Source: Pholis gunnellus
Taxonomy: Eukaryota > Chordata > Actinopteri > Perciformes > Pholidae
Direction of reading: 5' to 3'
Length of the DNA: 64,000 bases
NCBI GenBank assembly: GCA_910591455.2
Contig: OU342809.1
Location: 1,080,001 to 1,144,000 of the forward strand
The notes under the pieces were generated by a model. It had not been told where the DNA came from. It saw only the letters and a list, made by a program, of their open reading frames with translations, and searched no databases. A program made the translations under genes and the position numbers. This document shows, piece by piece, positions 22,847-34,765 of the stretch (position 1 is the stretch's first letter; the number at the start of each line of letters is the position of its first letter).

Positions 22847-24463
22847 CTCGTGTTTCACTCTTCTTGTGTTTCACTCTTGTGTTTCACTCTTCTTGTGTTT
22901 CACTCCGTTCCTTCATCCTTTTTTTGCAGTGCTTTGGGTTGTTGTCATGGAAACTGTTTTTTGAGCAACGTACGGTCATGAATATGTAATTTGAACAGTT
23001 TGAGTTCTTAATTCATGACGAGCTCACACGATCAAGAGAATTTAAATTCACTGAAAGAAGTGTGTGAACTCCTGATCTTAAACTGTGAGTGTATTTAATT
23101 AAACATATTAAATTAATCATCCTTTTTTAAAACATTAAATAATATATTTTGAATAAATTGATTCTCTTAATTCACAGCTGCATGTCTGACGAATATTAAA
23201 GAAGCTTTTTTCTGTTTTTTGGCTGCACGGCGTGGAGGAAACCACTATTCAAGAGAACAGAGTGAGTCCTATAACACTGATTACTGAAACAAGAAACATT
23301 GAGAAGAGAAGTTTGTCTTTAGAATATTTATTCTCTATAATAAATAGAATCAATCATCACACAGAGCAGTCTCGTCTGGAGGGGGGGGGGTCTCACTAAG
23401 ACATCTGTGTTTGTTCCTAATCTACACATTTTACAATATTTACGATGTGGTTTACTACCTCTAACTTAAACATCCTGTGATGACTATCTGCACTCCCGTT
23501 TGGTTACTTCCTCTGAAGGAAGCTACATCAGACATCCCATATTGTCTTGTCTAACATTGAATAAAGCACATTAGAGAAGTCACAGTAGAACTTAGCACAA
23601 TGGAATTTTCTATGACAACGGTTACATCAAATAAAGATGATTTAATTGTGAATCATTTCCCAAAAGTTACAACGTGTTTTGTATCTCTAGATTTATAAAA
23701 TCCCATCCGTGGGTTTGAACCAAGCTTCTGCATCGTTCATGTTTAATGGTGAACCCAGAGAACACTGGAATAAGTTGTTTATACTGTCTCTGCATGAACG
23801 TTTCTATTTGACACTCACCGTTTCTCCTGCTTAATGGCCGTAAACACAAAATGTGAATGATCGGACAATCTGCTGCAGCAGAACTGTCGCACCTTGTTAC
23901 ATTTCCTCAGGAGTTTCAGACACAATCCAGCTTGTAATATGGAGCTGATGAGAGAACACATGAGAGAAATCCTGTCAAATATTTCCCCGGCAGGCGTGAA
24001 ATGGACCTTCACACTTCCTGTTTTTAAATGACACGCTCGCCGCGCCGCTGGCCGCCGGCGTCAGCGAGCTTCATCACGCGTGGATCCTCCGACGTGAGGC
24101 GACACAAACCGAGATGTGAGAGTCGTGACTTTGTGAGCGTGTGATTGAGCTGTCAGGAGGACGCGTCGTTCGGAGTTTTGTTTAACAGCAACAGAGGAAA
24201 TGTTTTGATCAATCAAGGAGGAAGATGACCAACCAATCCCAAACTGAGGAAAAACTTCCATGTACTTAACAAATCACAAATACTTGAATTTATAGATATT
24301 GACATTTTAAATATGAACGTAAAAAAAACAAAAAACATTTTGAACATTTTACGTTTGAAAACATCTTCTCTGGTGGACAAACTATTAAACGGAGACACTG
24401 TTTCTAAATGACTTCAAACTGACTTTTCTTGCACCACTTTGTCCAACATGTAGGCCAATAAGC

Positions 24464-24880
24464 TGCAACCTCCGGGTCTGAAGAGTGAAGCCAAAGCTTC
24501 ATGTGTTAAAGCTGCATTCTCTCTAGTGTCCACCAGGGGGCGACTCCTCTGGTTGTATAGAAGTCTATGAGAAAATGACTCTACTTCTCTCTTGATTTAT
24601 TACCTCAGTAAACATTGTAAACATGAGTTTATGGTCTCAATCTCTAGTTTCAAGTCTTCTTCAATACAGCATGATGTTCATTTAGTGAATGATGGTCCAT
24701 TTAGAGTCACACAGACCATAAAGCAGGGGATGCTTTAGGGGCGGGGCTACACAGTGATTGCTCATTTCTGGCTCCCAAAAACCAAGATGGCGACGGCCAA
24801 AATACCAAACTCGAGGCTTCAAGACGGTAGTCCACAACCCAATGGGCGACTACATCCTTTTCTTACATACAGTATGTTGA
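24464..24880 (+). repeat. Dispersed repeat R1, copy C with internal deletion
   Basis: It begins GCAACCTCCGGGTCTGAAG, carries the CTCF-like CCACCAGGGGGCG at 24530-24542, and ends near CTTTTCTTACATACAG. Relative to copies B and D about 85 bp between GTGATTG and the AAGATGGCGACGG block are missing or replaced. Confidence 0.85.
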
Positions 24881-25868
24881 TAATGCTGATATACTTTATT
24901 TGTCATCTTACAAGCCGTCAGCTCAGAGAAGCTCTAACAGCTGAGGTGTGAGAAGCTGTGATGAACTGACTGCACTGATGAAACAGAAAGGAAAAGCAGC
25001 TGCCTCTGACAACTCAAACGACGGAGAGCCCTTGAACTCAGCACCAGGGAGAGAACGTCTCTGCTCGCGAGTTGATTACAGAACTTTGATTAGAAAATGA
25101 TCCACTCATGGATTACCTATTAGAAGCAAGTCTCCAGGCTCTGCCAGTTGATTATATGAGGATATTGAAATGAACTGAAACCAGCGGCTGCCTGGATACA
25201 AGGAAATTATTCTTAAACCAAATCATTGTCTTAATAAAATGAATCACCCGGCTGGAGGTAGCAGGAGAAATGTGTGGAATTACATGCTGCATCATTGTTA
25301 AATATTTTCTAACATAACAGAATTAAACTCTTTTTTTTTTTCATGTAACATTAACAGAATTTCATCATCTCTAAAATCCATTCTACAAACTAACATTCAG
25401 ACCGACAAGCTTTCTATAAAAGCTCGCCACTAAGCTAGCCTGCCTGCTAACTAGCATTTAGCACGCCAGCTAGTGCGCATTAAAGCTGTTGGCTAAGCTA
25501 GCTGCTAAATTGTTGATTAAGAACAGATCAGTGGTCCAGTGTACAGCGACAGCAGAGCCGATTTTGGAGTTTGTGTCATTTTTGACATTCGTGAACTGAC
25601 TTTTTAATCACAAACAAAACACTTGTTTGACTGGCGGCTCCTTCATGTTTGATTGTTAGCTAACGATTGTGGCTACACACCTTTAGCTTTCAAACAGACC
25701 TACTGGAGCATCCTTGTTTGTGTTGTCGAGCTTTTGAGCAAACTATTTCCAGACGGTTTAGTTCTGCTCTGTTACACCGACTCACCACCTCGTGTGTCTC
25801 TGTTGCTGTGGTGGGATGTCTCCTGTACACAGGAAGTGTTCATGTGAACCGTGTTATTGTCCCCGCAG

Positions 25869-25972
25869 CCCTTCCTGAACCCGGAGGGGGGGTCCGATTG
25901 TGACGTCGTCCTGCTGAACCGTTGGAGCGTGAGGAACTACGAGGTCCAACGAGGCGACATCGTCTCCGTCAT
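25869..25972 (+). CDS. immp2l: IMMP2L, second coding exon
   Basis: After the acceptor CCCGCAG the exon reads PFLNPEGGSDCDVVLLNRW and then SVRNYEVQRGDIVSV before a GTGAGT donor. It continues the previous exon in phase 0 and ends in phase 2. This matches the IMMP2L region directly after GASMQ, where GD.V.L.....R..E..RGDIV is the conserved box C/D surroundings of type I signal peptidases. The remaining conserved parts (KRV...GD box with the catalytic lysine and the HxFDSNxFGPV region) were not found to the right, so the gene runs off the window or its later exons lie beyond. Confidence 0.93.
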
Positions 25973-27070
25973 GTGAGTGACTTGTTTCCTTTATAAAACA
26001 GAAGAAATCACACTGAGGTGTGTCTTTCATTCAGTATTGATTTGTATGTTCACTTAATCTTTTCTTTATATTAAGAGCTGCACAATTCTATCTAAATCAC
26101 CAGCATTATGAACAGGAAGTCAGTTTTACGTCATTTGTATATTCATTCATTTATAAATCTCACGCCGGCTGTCTACCATGGATGGATTTAAAAGTTATTA
26201 TTATTATTCATACAGATGAATGACTTCTCTCTGAGGGAGGTGTAGCATGAACAACCTAACAAAACTACAGACAAACACGTAAACAACTCGTTGAAATGTG
26301 GCTGCACGAAATATACAGAATATCAGATGATGATTCAGCAGCTATAACGCAGCGCAACACATATCTTTACTTTGCTCTTTTGAAATGCCGACTGCTCTTT
26401 GAAAGCTCTCTTCTCCGGGAACAATAAGAGAGATGAGTAATTCATATAAATTACATAAATCCTCAGTTGGTCTGGCAGCGATATTTCAGAATCACATTCT
26501 GGAGAGAAGGTAAGTTCTCCGTGTTATTGTTGTGTTTTGTGTTTTTTCATTTTGTTCATCAAACTTTTTGGATGCTTCGTGACTTCCATGTGGCCCTGTG
26601 GCAAAATCAGACGAGCTAGTTCATTTAGTTTCAGCTTTTAGCCGATCAGACGCTTTTGAAAATATGTGAAGTTACAGAGACCAGTGAGCTGTAGGGATGA
26701 AATATTCAACCACAGCAGCCTGTCGCACCAACTCAACACAAGTTTGAATGTAAAGTCGTTTGTTTCACAGTTTGTTTCAGTTGCAGGGATCTCTGCAAAC
26801 TGTCGGTCAGTTGGTTTGTGTACAACAAATGTACGACAAATGTACAACCATGTGCACAATGATCAGCAAGATAAACGGGCAAACTGCCGTAAAAAGCCCA
26901 TAGAGACACATTTTCTGAATGTGCTGTATACATGTTCAAAGAATGCTGGAATCATAGTGGAGTTATTGTCCAGTGTGCATGTCAACGTATTCACTGAAGT
27001 CCAGTAGTTAACTCGTTCATGAGCACACATCCACGCAGCCAAGAATCGAGTGAGAGCCGCAGCTCAGAGA

Positions 27071-27396
27071 GCTAACCCAGTAGCACAAAGGCTAACACAG
27101 TAGCACAAAGGCTAACACAGTTGCACAAAGGCTAACCCAGTAGCACAAAGGCTAACACAGTAGCACAAAGGCTAACACAGTAGCACAAAGGCTAACCCAG
27201 TAGCACAAAGGCTAACTCAGTAGCACAAAGGCTAACCCAGTAGCACAAAGGCTAACACAGTAGCACAAAGGCTAACCCAGTAGCACAAAGGCTAACACAG
27301 TAGCACAAAGGCTAACACAGTAGCACAAAGGCTAACCCAGTAGCACAAAGGCTAACACAGTAGCACAAAGGCTAACACAGTAGCACAAAGGCTAAC
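27071..27396. repeat. 20-bp minisatellite, 16 copies
   Basis: The unit GCTAACACAGTAGCACAAAG repeats with almost no drift; the only variation is ACACAG/ACCCAG/ACTCAG and one TTGCAC. There are no spacers, so this is not a CRISPR-like array. Confidence 0.97.
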
Positions 27397-28149
27397 TAAA
27401 CTTTGACACAAACACATCTGTTGATTCTGTCATTGACAGGAGGCAGATTTTAATAATGGCAGCAACTTAACCGTATAGAAGAGTCAAGGAAAACTGTTTT
27501 CTCTGATTCTTGCAAGATTTGAGTGAAAATCCTCAAGCATGAGAGAACAGAGTAGCAGCTTATAAAATGACATTGTGATTGTCTCCAGCTGCTCTGTGGG
27601 GTTACATTCTGCTCTGACTCACTCAAACTATTTCCTCTTATCTGGAGAAAAGAAACCACCCTGCGTGTGTTTCAACAAGTACGTCTGAACCTTCTCTTTA
27701 CTAAAGTCCTCTCGGTGCTCCGCCGGTGACACGGTGTACAGACTGTGTTACATTCCTGTGCAGCCTTTTGGGAGAGAGCTGATATCACAAACTCCACATA
27801 ATGGTGGGAAACAGGCAGGTAGAGTCAACCGGAGCAGAACGGCATCGTGGTCTCACGACGAGCCGTCAACGCTCATTAGGCGGGAAAAAGCTCGCCTCAG
27901 TATTTCTTCTCCCCCCCCCCCCCCACGAAGCCCGGCTGTCCGTCTGCTGTTCTGTTAACGTTCCTGTGAAAAAGTCACGCACGCTGATTCAAAACCGGAG
28001 ACGCCGCGGCCTCGACCGGCAAAAGTGAGATCTCACGCGAGCGAACGTGACAGATTTGTGTGCCGTTCCGAGCTGTTTGATAGCGCGAGGGTGAGCTGTT
28101 ATTCATGTGAGCTGTTTACTGTGCAGACAAACCACACACTGGGTACAAG

Positions 28150-28605
28150 GACTGGATGTAGTCTCTCATTGGTTTGTGGACGTTTTGAAGCCTTGAGTTC
28201 GGTGATATAGAGTTCGCCATCTTGTTTTTTTCCCCGAACCAGTGAACAGGAAGTGACCATATCTGGACTGAGGAGGAGTGACGTAGAGACGCCGTATACG
28301 TCTCTGGTAGAGACCTGTCAATCACTGTGTAGCCCCGCCCCTAAAGCATCCCCTGCTTTATGGTCTGTGTGACTCTAAATGGACCATCATTTACTAAATG
28401 AACATCATGCTGTATTGAAGAAGACTTGAAACTAGAGATTGAGACCATAAACTCATGTTTACAATGTTTACTGAGGTAATAAATCAAGAGAGAAGTAGAG
28501 TCATTTTCTCATAGACTTCTATACAACCAGAGGAGTCGCCCCCTGGTGGACACTAGAGAGAATGCAGCTTTAACACATGAAGCTTTGGCTTCACTTTAAA
28601 GAAGT
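28150..28605 (-). repeat. Dispersed repeat R1, copy D (near full length)
   Basis: It aligns end to end with copy B in the same orientation. The CTCF-like core CGCCCCCTGGTGG is at 28537-28549. Divergence from copy B looks low, suggesting fairly recent activity or homogenisation. Confidence 0.85.
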
Positions 28606-29825
28606 GGAGACGAACCCCCCTCCATAATTACCCCTCGATGGCGGCCTCTCGGAGGGTAAATGATCCACACAGCTGGACAGGCTCTCAGCATATAGAGCTA
28701 AAAAAACAAGGACGCTGGTTCTGTAAAGTTGATCACTCTGACATTTAAATTCAGCCCCACTCACCGTCTGTCCTCCGATCTTATCGTTATACCTGTTTAC
28801 CTGGCAGCCCCTTTGAAGAAGAGGAAATTTTATTTTTCTTTCCTCAAAGCAACAGATCGCTCAGTCCTCCACGAGGAAACAGATCTGTATCGACTCGCCT
28901 TCCTCACCGGGGGGATGTAGTTAAAACCCCTCATAGAGCCGCATCTATCATCTGCTAGGAACATCGCCTCAGATTTAAATTTCTAATGTGATACGGCTGC
29001 ACTGCAGGGTGGTGGTGGTGGTGGGGGGGGCTGACTCCTGCTTATAATTGGCACTCATTTTAAAGGAAAATTGTTGAAGGGAATACGGCGGTCCGTAGAG
29101 TAATATCTTATTTACACAACGCCTCTCATTCCCGGTGTTTGTCATGCTCTCAACGCAGACCACTGCCGGCCTGATTGTCTTTATGTTCCGTGTGTGAACA
29201 GAGACATTTGCCTCCGAACGGAGTTCTGCAAAAGAACATCGTTTTCTCCGGGACGTGGAGGGAAATGTTTTCTCCTCGGTTTATCAATCGGCGGCAGGAA
29301 AAAAAAGAGAGATGAATGGATTTATTTCTATGTTGAAAGGGTTTGATGACAGCCGGGGGGGGTTTCACAGTCTATGAATATTCATGGAAACCTTCAAAAG
29401 CGACGGGCTTCGTTCCTCTGTGGTCGCTGTCTGCTTTGAGTCCAGGACCTCGGTGTTATCTTATAGACCTTTTTTTTTTCTCATCATAAATATTTGTGTG
29501 CATGTTGTCAACAGAAGTGTTGTTTGGTTCCAGAACATCCAGTCGAGTTAACAAGCTTTAAAACGTTGAATTCAAACTGTGGGCAGCATCTAAAGGTCTG
29601 GTTGCTTCAGGTTCGGTTGTCAGAATCGACTCGTGTTCTGCAGAGTTCAGAGCAACCGGTGTTTCACTTTATCCAGTGACCGTGTTCACTGGTGACTTGT
29701 CATAGTAACTTAATGGTTACTAGATAATAAACACAGATATTGAAGTCTTTTACTGCTGCCTTTTAATATTGCGTACATCTGATAACTACAAGCTTTAGTT
29801 TTTGTGTAAATAAAAGTTTATTACG

Positions 29826-29880
29826 GCCAGAAGGTTGTGGGTTCGATCCCCGCTGAAGGCAACTCTAATCTTACTTGACT
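29826..29880 (+). mobile_element. SINE head fragment with B box
   Basis: CCAGAAGGTTGTGGGTTCGATCCCC contains the pol III B box GGTTCGATCC as found in tRNA-derived SINEs. No cloverleaf can be completed around it, so it is not a tRNA gene. Confidence 0.55.
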
Positions 29881-30296
29881 GAGATGATCGTGAAGTGTTC
29901 TGGTGATTGGAGCTCTACACACCACGTGTCCCACGTAATCTATCAAACGTGATCATCTTTGTCTTTTGGCTTCTTGAGTAACATTTGAACTTGAATGTAA
30001 TGTGATTACATTGGTTATTAAAGTATAAGCTTTGACTGCTTTAGGGTTCAGAACTATATCAGGAGCTAAAGATCTTCCCGTACGAGACGTCCTGACGGCT
30101 CGTTATCATCTCTGCAACAGTTCATTTTAATAAGTAGTGTCATTCCGGTGCGTTACAAAGACTCTTCTTGTTATTCCACTCTTGTTCAAAGCCTCCTTCT
30201 CGTAAGTCTCCAGAGATCAGGACAGACGCCAAAACCTCATGTTTCGCTTGTTTTAGTTGTTTTGTTGAGTTTTCACAAATGCTAAAACACACTGAT

Positions 30297-30323
30297 GGGG
30301 GGGGGGGGGGGGGGGGGGGGGGG
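30297..30323. repeat. Homopolymer of 27 G
   Basis: Uninterrupted G run. Similar shorter runs occur at 38756-38774, 39260-39279, 43465-43479 (C) and 44140-44156, all outside coding sequence. Confidence 0.9.
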
Positions 30324-30984
30324 AGTACAAACTGTTCAGGTGAGGAAACATCAGAAGCCTGCGGGGTTTCTGAAGACATCTCAACCTGAACGAGATGACA
30401 AACGGAGACGCAAATGAGACAAGAGCGAAGAAACGACAGAAATAACAAGAGAGTGAAATCAATGGGCCCTGTGTTTGAGGACAAGGAGTGCATGTTGGGT
30501 AATGCAGTTATCATTTGTTCCGTTTCTTTTGAGTGTATGATGTAGCTGGAATAACAAATACACATTTTTGTTGCATTCTGTCGAAGAATGAAGATTTGTG
30601 TAACGGGGGATGAAAACATCTCGAGGTTTCTCATCACGTAACCCCTGTTCTATGATAACACAAGAGGACCGCTGTCAGATCAAAACCGTTCAGACATAAG
30701 AACTAGATTCTAGTTCTATGTAGTGTCTCATAGTGAAAGACAACCAATGCAGCATTTGGATGATAAACTGTTTCTTTACGTCACACAAGTCATCAAAGAT
30801 GGAAAAGTCTGACTCTGTGGTTAATCTGAAACGCTGAACATCTTAAAATATTGTGTTGACCGTTCGTTTATTGACCAAGTTGGATCTGGTTTTGTGTGTC
30901 TTTCCTGGATCTAAAAACAACGAGACCCTGATAGAAGCACTAGAGTCATAATTTAAGCAACGTTTCTTCATCATTTTATTTTTT

Positions 30985-31150
30985 TCGTGCATTTTCCATG
31001 CAGAACCCCTGGCAGTGTTACGGCAACAGACCTACTTAGTTTGGTTCAGGAAAAGATCGTGGTTTGGGTTCAAATAACCACGGAAGTGGCGTTCATTAAG
31101 TATCAGTTACGTGACACGAATGTCGGTCTCCTGGGTGAAAGTTCTGTGTT
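30985..31150 (+). repeat. Dispersed repeat M4, copy 1
   Basis: Shares TTCAGGAAAAGATCG, TTTGGGTTCAAAT, CGGAAGTG and GGTCTCCTGG..GAAAGT blocks with 56505-56705 and 59815-60190. An open frame starting in it is repeat-derived. Confidence 0.7.
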
Positions 31151-32530
31151 TTAAGACCCCTCCGTCTGCAGACTTTGTCTCCCTTTACACTACGTCACCT
31201 GGCTCACGGACACGTGGGTTGGAGACAAATCGTAGTTCATTCATGTGTGTACGTACAGCGCTGGACGATGATCTACGCTGTAGGTGTTCTCCAAAGAAGA
31301 TGCTCGAGAGGAGCGATTCTCTGCAGAACCATCAGGGGAGTAGAGCCATGAAGACTATGCACCCTGATGCAAGAGTTGTGTACCGGTTTGTTGGGTTTCT
31401 TCACTTGGAGGCACTGCAACTTAAGTGTTTACCTTATAAAGGCAAACGGATCAACAAGGCACAGAATAAGATTTTCATTCACCTGGATTGTTGCTCTGGT
31501 TTGGTCTCCACCAGCTCCTGAGGGAAATAACGGCCTCTTTAGCTGCTAAATCCTCCACGATGTCCAGCAGATGTTCACTAACTGTGTCTCTCAGTTGGTT
31601 TTGCTTGATGAAAACGACGCTAATGAGAGCCGTGAGAATGGACCGAAGAACAAAGCTGGTGGTGTGAAAAAGATCCAAAAATACTGATCGGTGCTCTACC
31701 TGATTCATCTAAACATGGAAACTTAAAGTTTCAATAAAGACCCATTTAAATAAGCTTTATGGCAGATAGAGGCATTCAAATATAAGTGACATTACATTTA
31801 AAAGGAGGCAAAAATGGAGACGTTTAGAATATAATAGATTCAAAACAAAAACGTCATATTAAGCGGCCTTCCATCAGCAGTCACACATTTTCTCACATCT
31901 TAATCTGCCGTCACGCTTCACGACGAGCTTCACTTCTCTCTCTGCTCGGCAGCTACTCTTCTATATTTATATCTGGTCCGATTCCTCTTCAGCAGAGCAG
32001 GAAATGAAGTATTCACATCTTCTTTCGGTTGAGATTTATGGCCTCGCCGATCGCCAATTAGCTGGTAAATAATCAGGTGTTGGCAAGTAAAGCGGAGAGA
32101 GAAGAAAGACGGCATCACGGGACGAGTGTTGTCATAATGAAGACATTTCTGCATTGTGAGGACGCTACTTAGACGACTGTTTGAAGGATTTCATGATATC
32201 AAAGTATATACAGTGTATCGAGGCTCTTCTGTCACGTGATGTCTCAAACTTTATTGGACTTTTTTTCTTGGAAGACATGTTGGGAATGAAGAGGACATGA
32301 TTCTGTGATCCTTTCCGACCATCAGCATCCAACACAGTTACTTTTCTTCCCGCCAGCAAACAAAAAGGTAACATAGGTAAGACATAGAGGTGTTTCTTAA
32401 TGTGACGCCTCTATCGGCAGGATAGATGAGGTTTATGAGGTGAAAACACAACAGTTAAGGTTTGGGTTGGTTTACAAGGTTGGTGAGGTTAGTGAAACAT
32501 GTGGTTTGGATTGATACAACTACTTCTTAA

Positions 32531-32690
32531 ATACACTACCGTTCAAAAGTTTGGGGTCACTTAGAAATGTCCTTATTTCTCAAAGAAAAGCACTGTTTCT
32601 TTCAATGAAGATAACATTAAATTAATCAGAAATACACTCTATACATTGTTAATGTGGTTAATGACTATTCTAGGTGGAAACGTCTGGTTT
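32531..32690 (+). mobile_element. Tc1/mariner-type repeat fragment
   Basis: ACACTACCGTTCAAAAGTTT followed by GGGGTCACTTAGAAATGTCC is a very widespread teleost repeat terminus generally attributed to Tc1-like elements. The sequence continues through AATCAGAAATACACTCTATA to CTGGAAACGTCTGG-like DNA. No transposase frame is present. Confidence 0.7.
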
Positions 32691-32920
32691 TTATACGAGT
32701 TATACGAGCAGATTAATACCACTTGATATCTGTATGCTAAATATAGAGCTAGTAAATGATTAGCATAACTTAGCATAAAAAATGGAAGCAGAGGGAAACA
32801 ACTAGCTTGGCTCTGTCCAAAGTTCAGACATCCCCCTGCTGTGGTATCGATTGTCACATCTCACTCTCAGGAATGAAAGCAAATAATCATATTTCCCAAA
32901 ATGTCAAACTCCTTTCAGTG
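32691..32920 (+). repeat. Common teleost interspersed repeat
   Basis: ATCTGTATGCTAAATATAGA, AACAACTAGCTTGGCTCTGT and the terminal ATTTCCCAAAATGTCAAACT are blocks of a frequent fish interspersed repeat. It is packed directly between the Tc1-type fragment and R1 copy E, forming a repeat cluster. Confidence 0.6.
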
Positions 32921-32944
32921 CTCACACTGACACTAGAGGTGTAA

Positions 32945-33272
32945 CGCAACCTCCAGTTCTGAAGAGTGAAGTCCAAGCTTCATGTGTTAAAGCTGCATTC
33001 TCTCTAGTGTCCACCAGGGGGCGACTCCTCTGGTTGTATAGAAGTCTATGAGAAAATGACTCTACTTCTCTCTTGATTTATTACCTCAGTAAACATTGTA
33101 AACATGAGTTTATGGTCTCAATCTCTAGTTTCAAGTCTTCTTCAATACAGCATGATGTTCATTTAGTAAATGATGGTCCATTTAGAGTCACACAGACCAT
33201 AAAGCAGGGGATGCTTTAGGGGGCGGGGCTACACAGTGATTGACAGGTCTCTAGCAGAGACGTATACGTATA
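32945..33272 (+). repeat. Dispersed repeat R1, copy E, 3'-truncated
   Basis: It begins GCAACCTCCAGTTCTGAAG, carries CCACCAGGGGGCG at 33011-33023 and stops within GACGTATACG. The last ~150 bp of the family are absent. Confidence 0.85.
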
Positions 33273-33440
33273 CAGAGAGCAGGACTCTGTGTTTACATCA
33301 TGATGCTTTGTGCTCAAACATTGTCAAAGTTGATGAAACAATGTTTTCGTAACTTTAACGTTAAGATGTCGATCTTATTATCCGACAAGAAAGTCGTTTT
33401 GTTGCTGCAGACTTACTGAGTATCCTGCATGCAGCTGCAC

Positions 33441-33740
33441 CAATAAACCAATCGTTACAGCCTCAACTGACACAACATTCTTCAAGTTTGTACACTAAAA
33501 CTACCTCATTTCTGACCGTGTTTATAGCTCAACTAACACCAATAGTCAGTAATTAGAAAGCTTTATAATAAAAACAAACAGTTCAGGCTTCAAACAGGAC
33601 AAAGTGTGAGAGCTGAAACTGTCAACACTGAGTTCTGGAGAGGAAAGTTTGGATTACAGGATTATTAGTGAGTGCATCATATCTATTTATTGACTCAGTC
33701 ATCAACTGGAGAATATTTATCATCTGAATGATGTTGCAGC
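33441..33740 (+). repeat. Inverted-pair repeat, left copy
   Basis: The run TTTGGATTACAGGATTATTA, GTGAGTGCATCATATCTATT and TCATCAACTGGAGAATATTT recurs as its reverse complement at 37598-37980. The sequence back to GCAGCTGCACCAATA also corresponds, so the homologous arm is about 300 bp. Confidence 0.8.
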
Positions 33741-34240
33741 GTGTAACAGTCGTATGTGGTTATTTTTTCTCTCGGTACGATCTCTAATTATAGCACAGAT
33801 GGGAGAGAGTAGCGCGGAGTCCCTAATCTATAAGACTACACGTGGAATTCATGCGGGGGTCTGAAACTAATTTTCCATTAAATTGGTATTAAAGCCTCAC
33901 TAATTAAATCGGGCCGCAGAGGCTTCAGTCTTAAAGACGGAAAAAAAAAAACGCCCGAGCAGCTCGCCGAGTCCAGACTCCACTGAGAGGCTTTCTAGTC
34001 CGCTAACTATAGTTAACTGGTTGTGAACCAGTCTCAGTGTAGTCCTGATCCTCTATATGAACCAGTCTCAGTGTAGTCCTGGTCCTCTATCAGACCTCCA
34101 TCAGTAAAGAGACCATCAGAGAGAAGATGGTCTGTTTCTATAGAGTTATTCTTGATGCTCGTCATCGGAGCCACCGGGTCAGATTCTGGTGAAACCAGAT
34201 GAACTCATGCAGGTTCACCAGAACCTCCTTCAGCTCAGAG

Positions 34241-34573
34241 TCCAGCAGAGACCTGGTCCACCGTGGACGGACCCAGATCCTCCAGCAGAGACCGGTCCAC
34301 CGTGGACAGACCCAGATCCTCCAGCAGAGACCGGTCCACCGTGGACAGACCCAGATCCTCCAGCAGAGACCGGTCCACCGTGGACAGACCCAGATCCTCC
34401 AGCAGAGACCGGTCCACCGTGGACGGACCCAGATCCTCCAGCAGAGACCGGTCCACCGTGGACAGACCCAGATCCTCCAGCAGAGACCGGTCCACCGTGG
34501 ACAGACCCAGATCCTCCAGCAGAGACCGGTCCACCGTGGACAGACCCAGATCCTCCAGCAGAGACCGGTCCAC
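34241..34573. repeat. 39-bp minisatellite, about 8 copies
   Basis: The unit ACCGGTCCACCGTGGACAGA plus CCCAGATCCTCCAGCAGAG repeats with one variable base (GACAGA/GACGGA). Because 39 is a multiple of three, several frames on both strands stay open and repeat every 13 residues. No start context, splice signals or flanking coding sequence support a gene. Confidence 0.95.
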
Positions 34574-34602
34574 AGAGAGGTTTCTAAAGGGAGTTTGCCA
34601 TG

Positions 34603-34765
34603 AAATCTTTTTCAGATATTCATGTTCCCCAGAAGATGAACCCTATCGACTTTAATGTGATCGTCTGACTCTTCCTGTCGTGCCGCCATAAGGACGATAT
34701 GTTTGTCACGTATTGGATGGATTGTGTCAATATTTGATTCAGATATTCATGGTCCCCTCAGGATG
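34603..34765 (+). repeat. Dispersed repeat with ATTCATGTTCCCCAGA motif
   Basis: CAGATATTCATG(T/G)TCCCC..AGATGAACC occurs twice here about 135 bp apart, and a related GTTCATGGTCCCCAGAGGAT lies at 15648. This motif is common in fish interspersed repeats. Confidence 0.5.

Larger units (their letters stand above)
20840..25868 (+). other. immp2l intron between first and second coding exons
   Basis: Flanked by GTGAGA and CCCGCAG. It contains an M2 copy, an R1 fragment, R1 copy C, a tandem CTTGTGTTTCACT repeat near 22850-22905 and a G10 tract near 23382. The rest is unique AT-rich DNA with no exon I can support. Confidence 0.75.

Noticed and set aside
27071..27396. Regular 20-bp repeats considered as a CRISPR array
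   Set aside because: There are no spacers between repeats and the genome is eukaryotic; it is a minisatellite.
29826..29880. Possible tRNA gene because of the B box GGTTCGATCC
   Set aside because: No acceptor stem or matching A box at proper distance; a SINE fragment explains it.
31111..31521. 136-codon frame beginning MTRMSVSWVKVLCFK
   Set aside because: Its first part lies in an M4 dispersed repeat, and the rest matches no family I recognise.
34189..34655. Four overlapping frames of 112-134 codons on both strands
   Set aside because: They result from a 39-bp repeat divisible by three; no start context, exon structure or homology.
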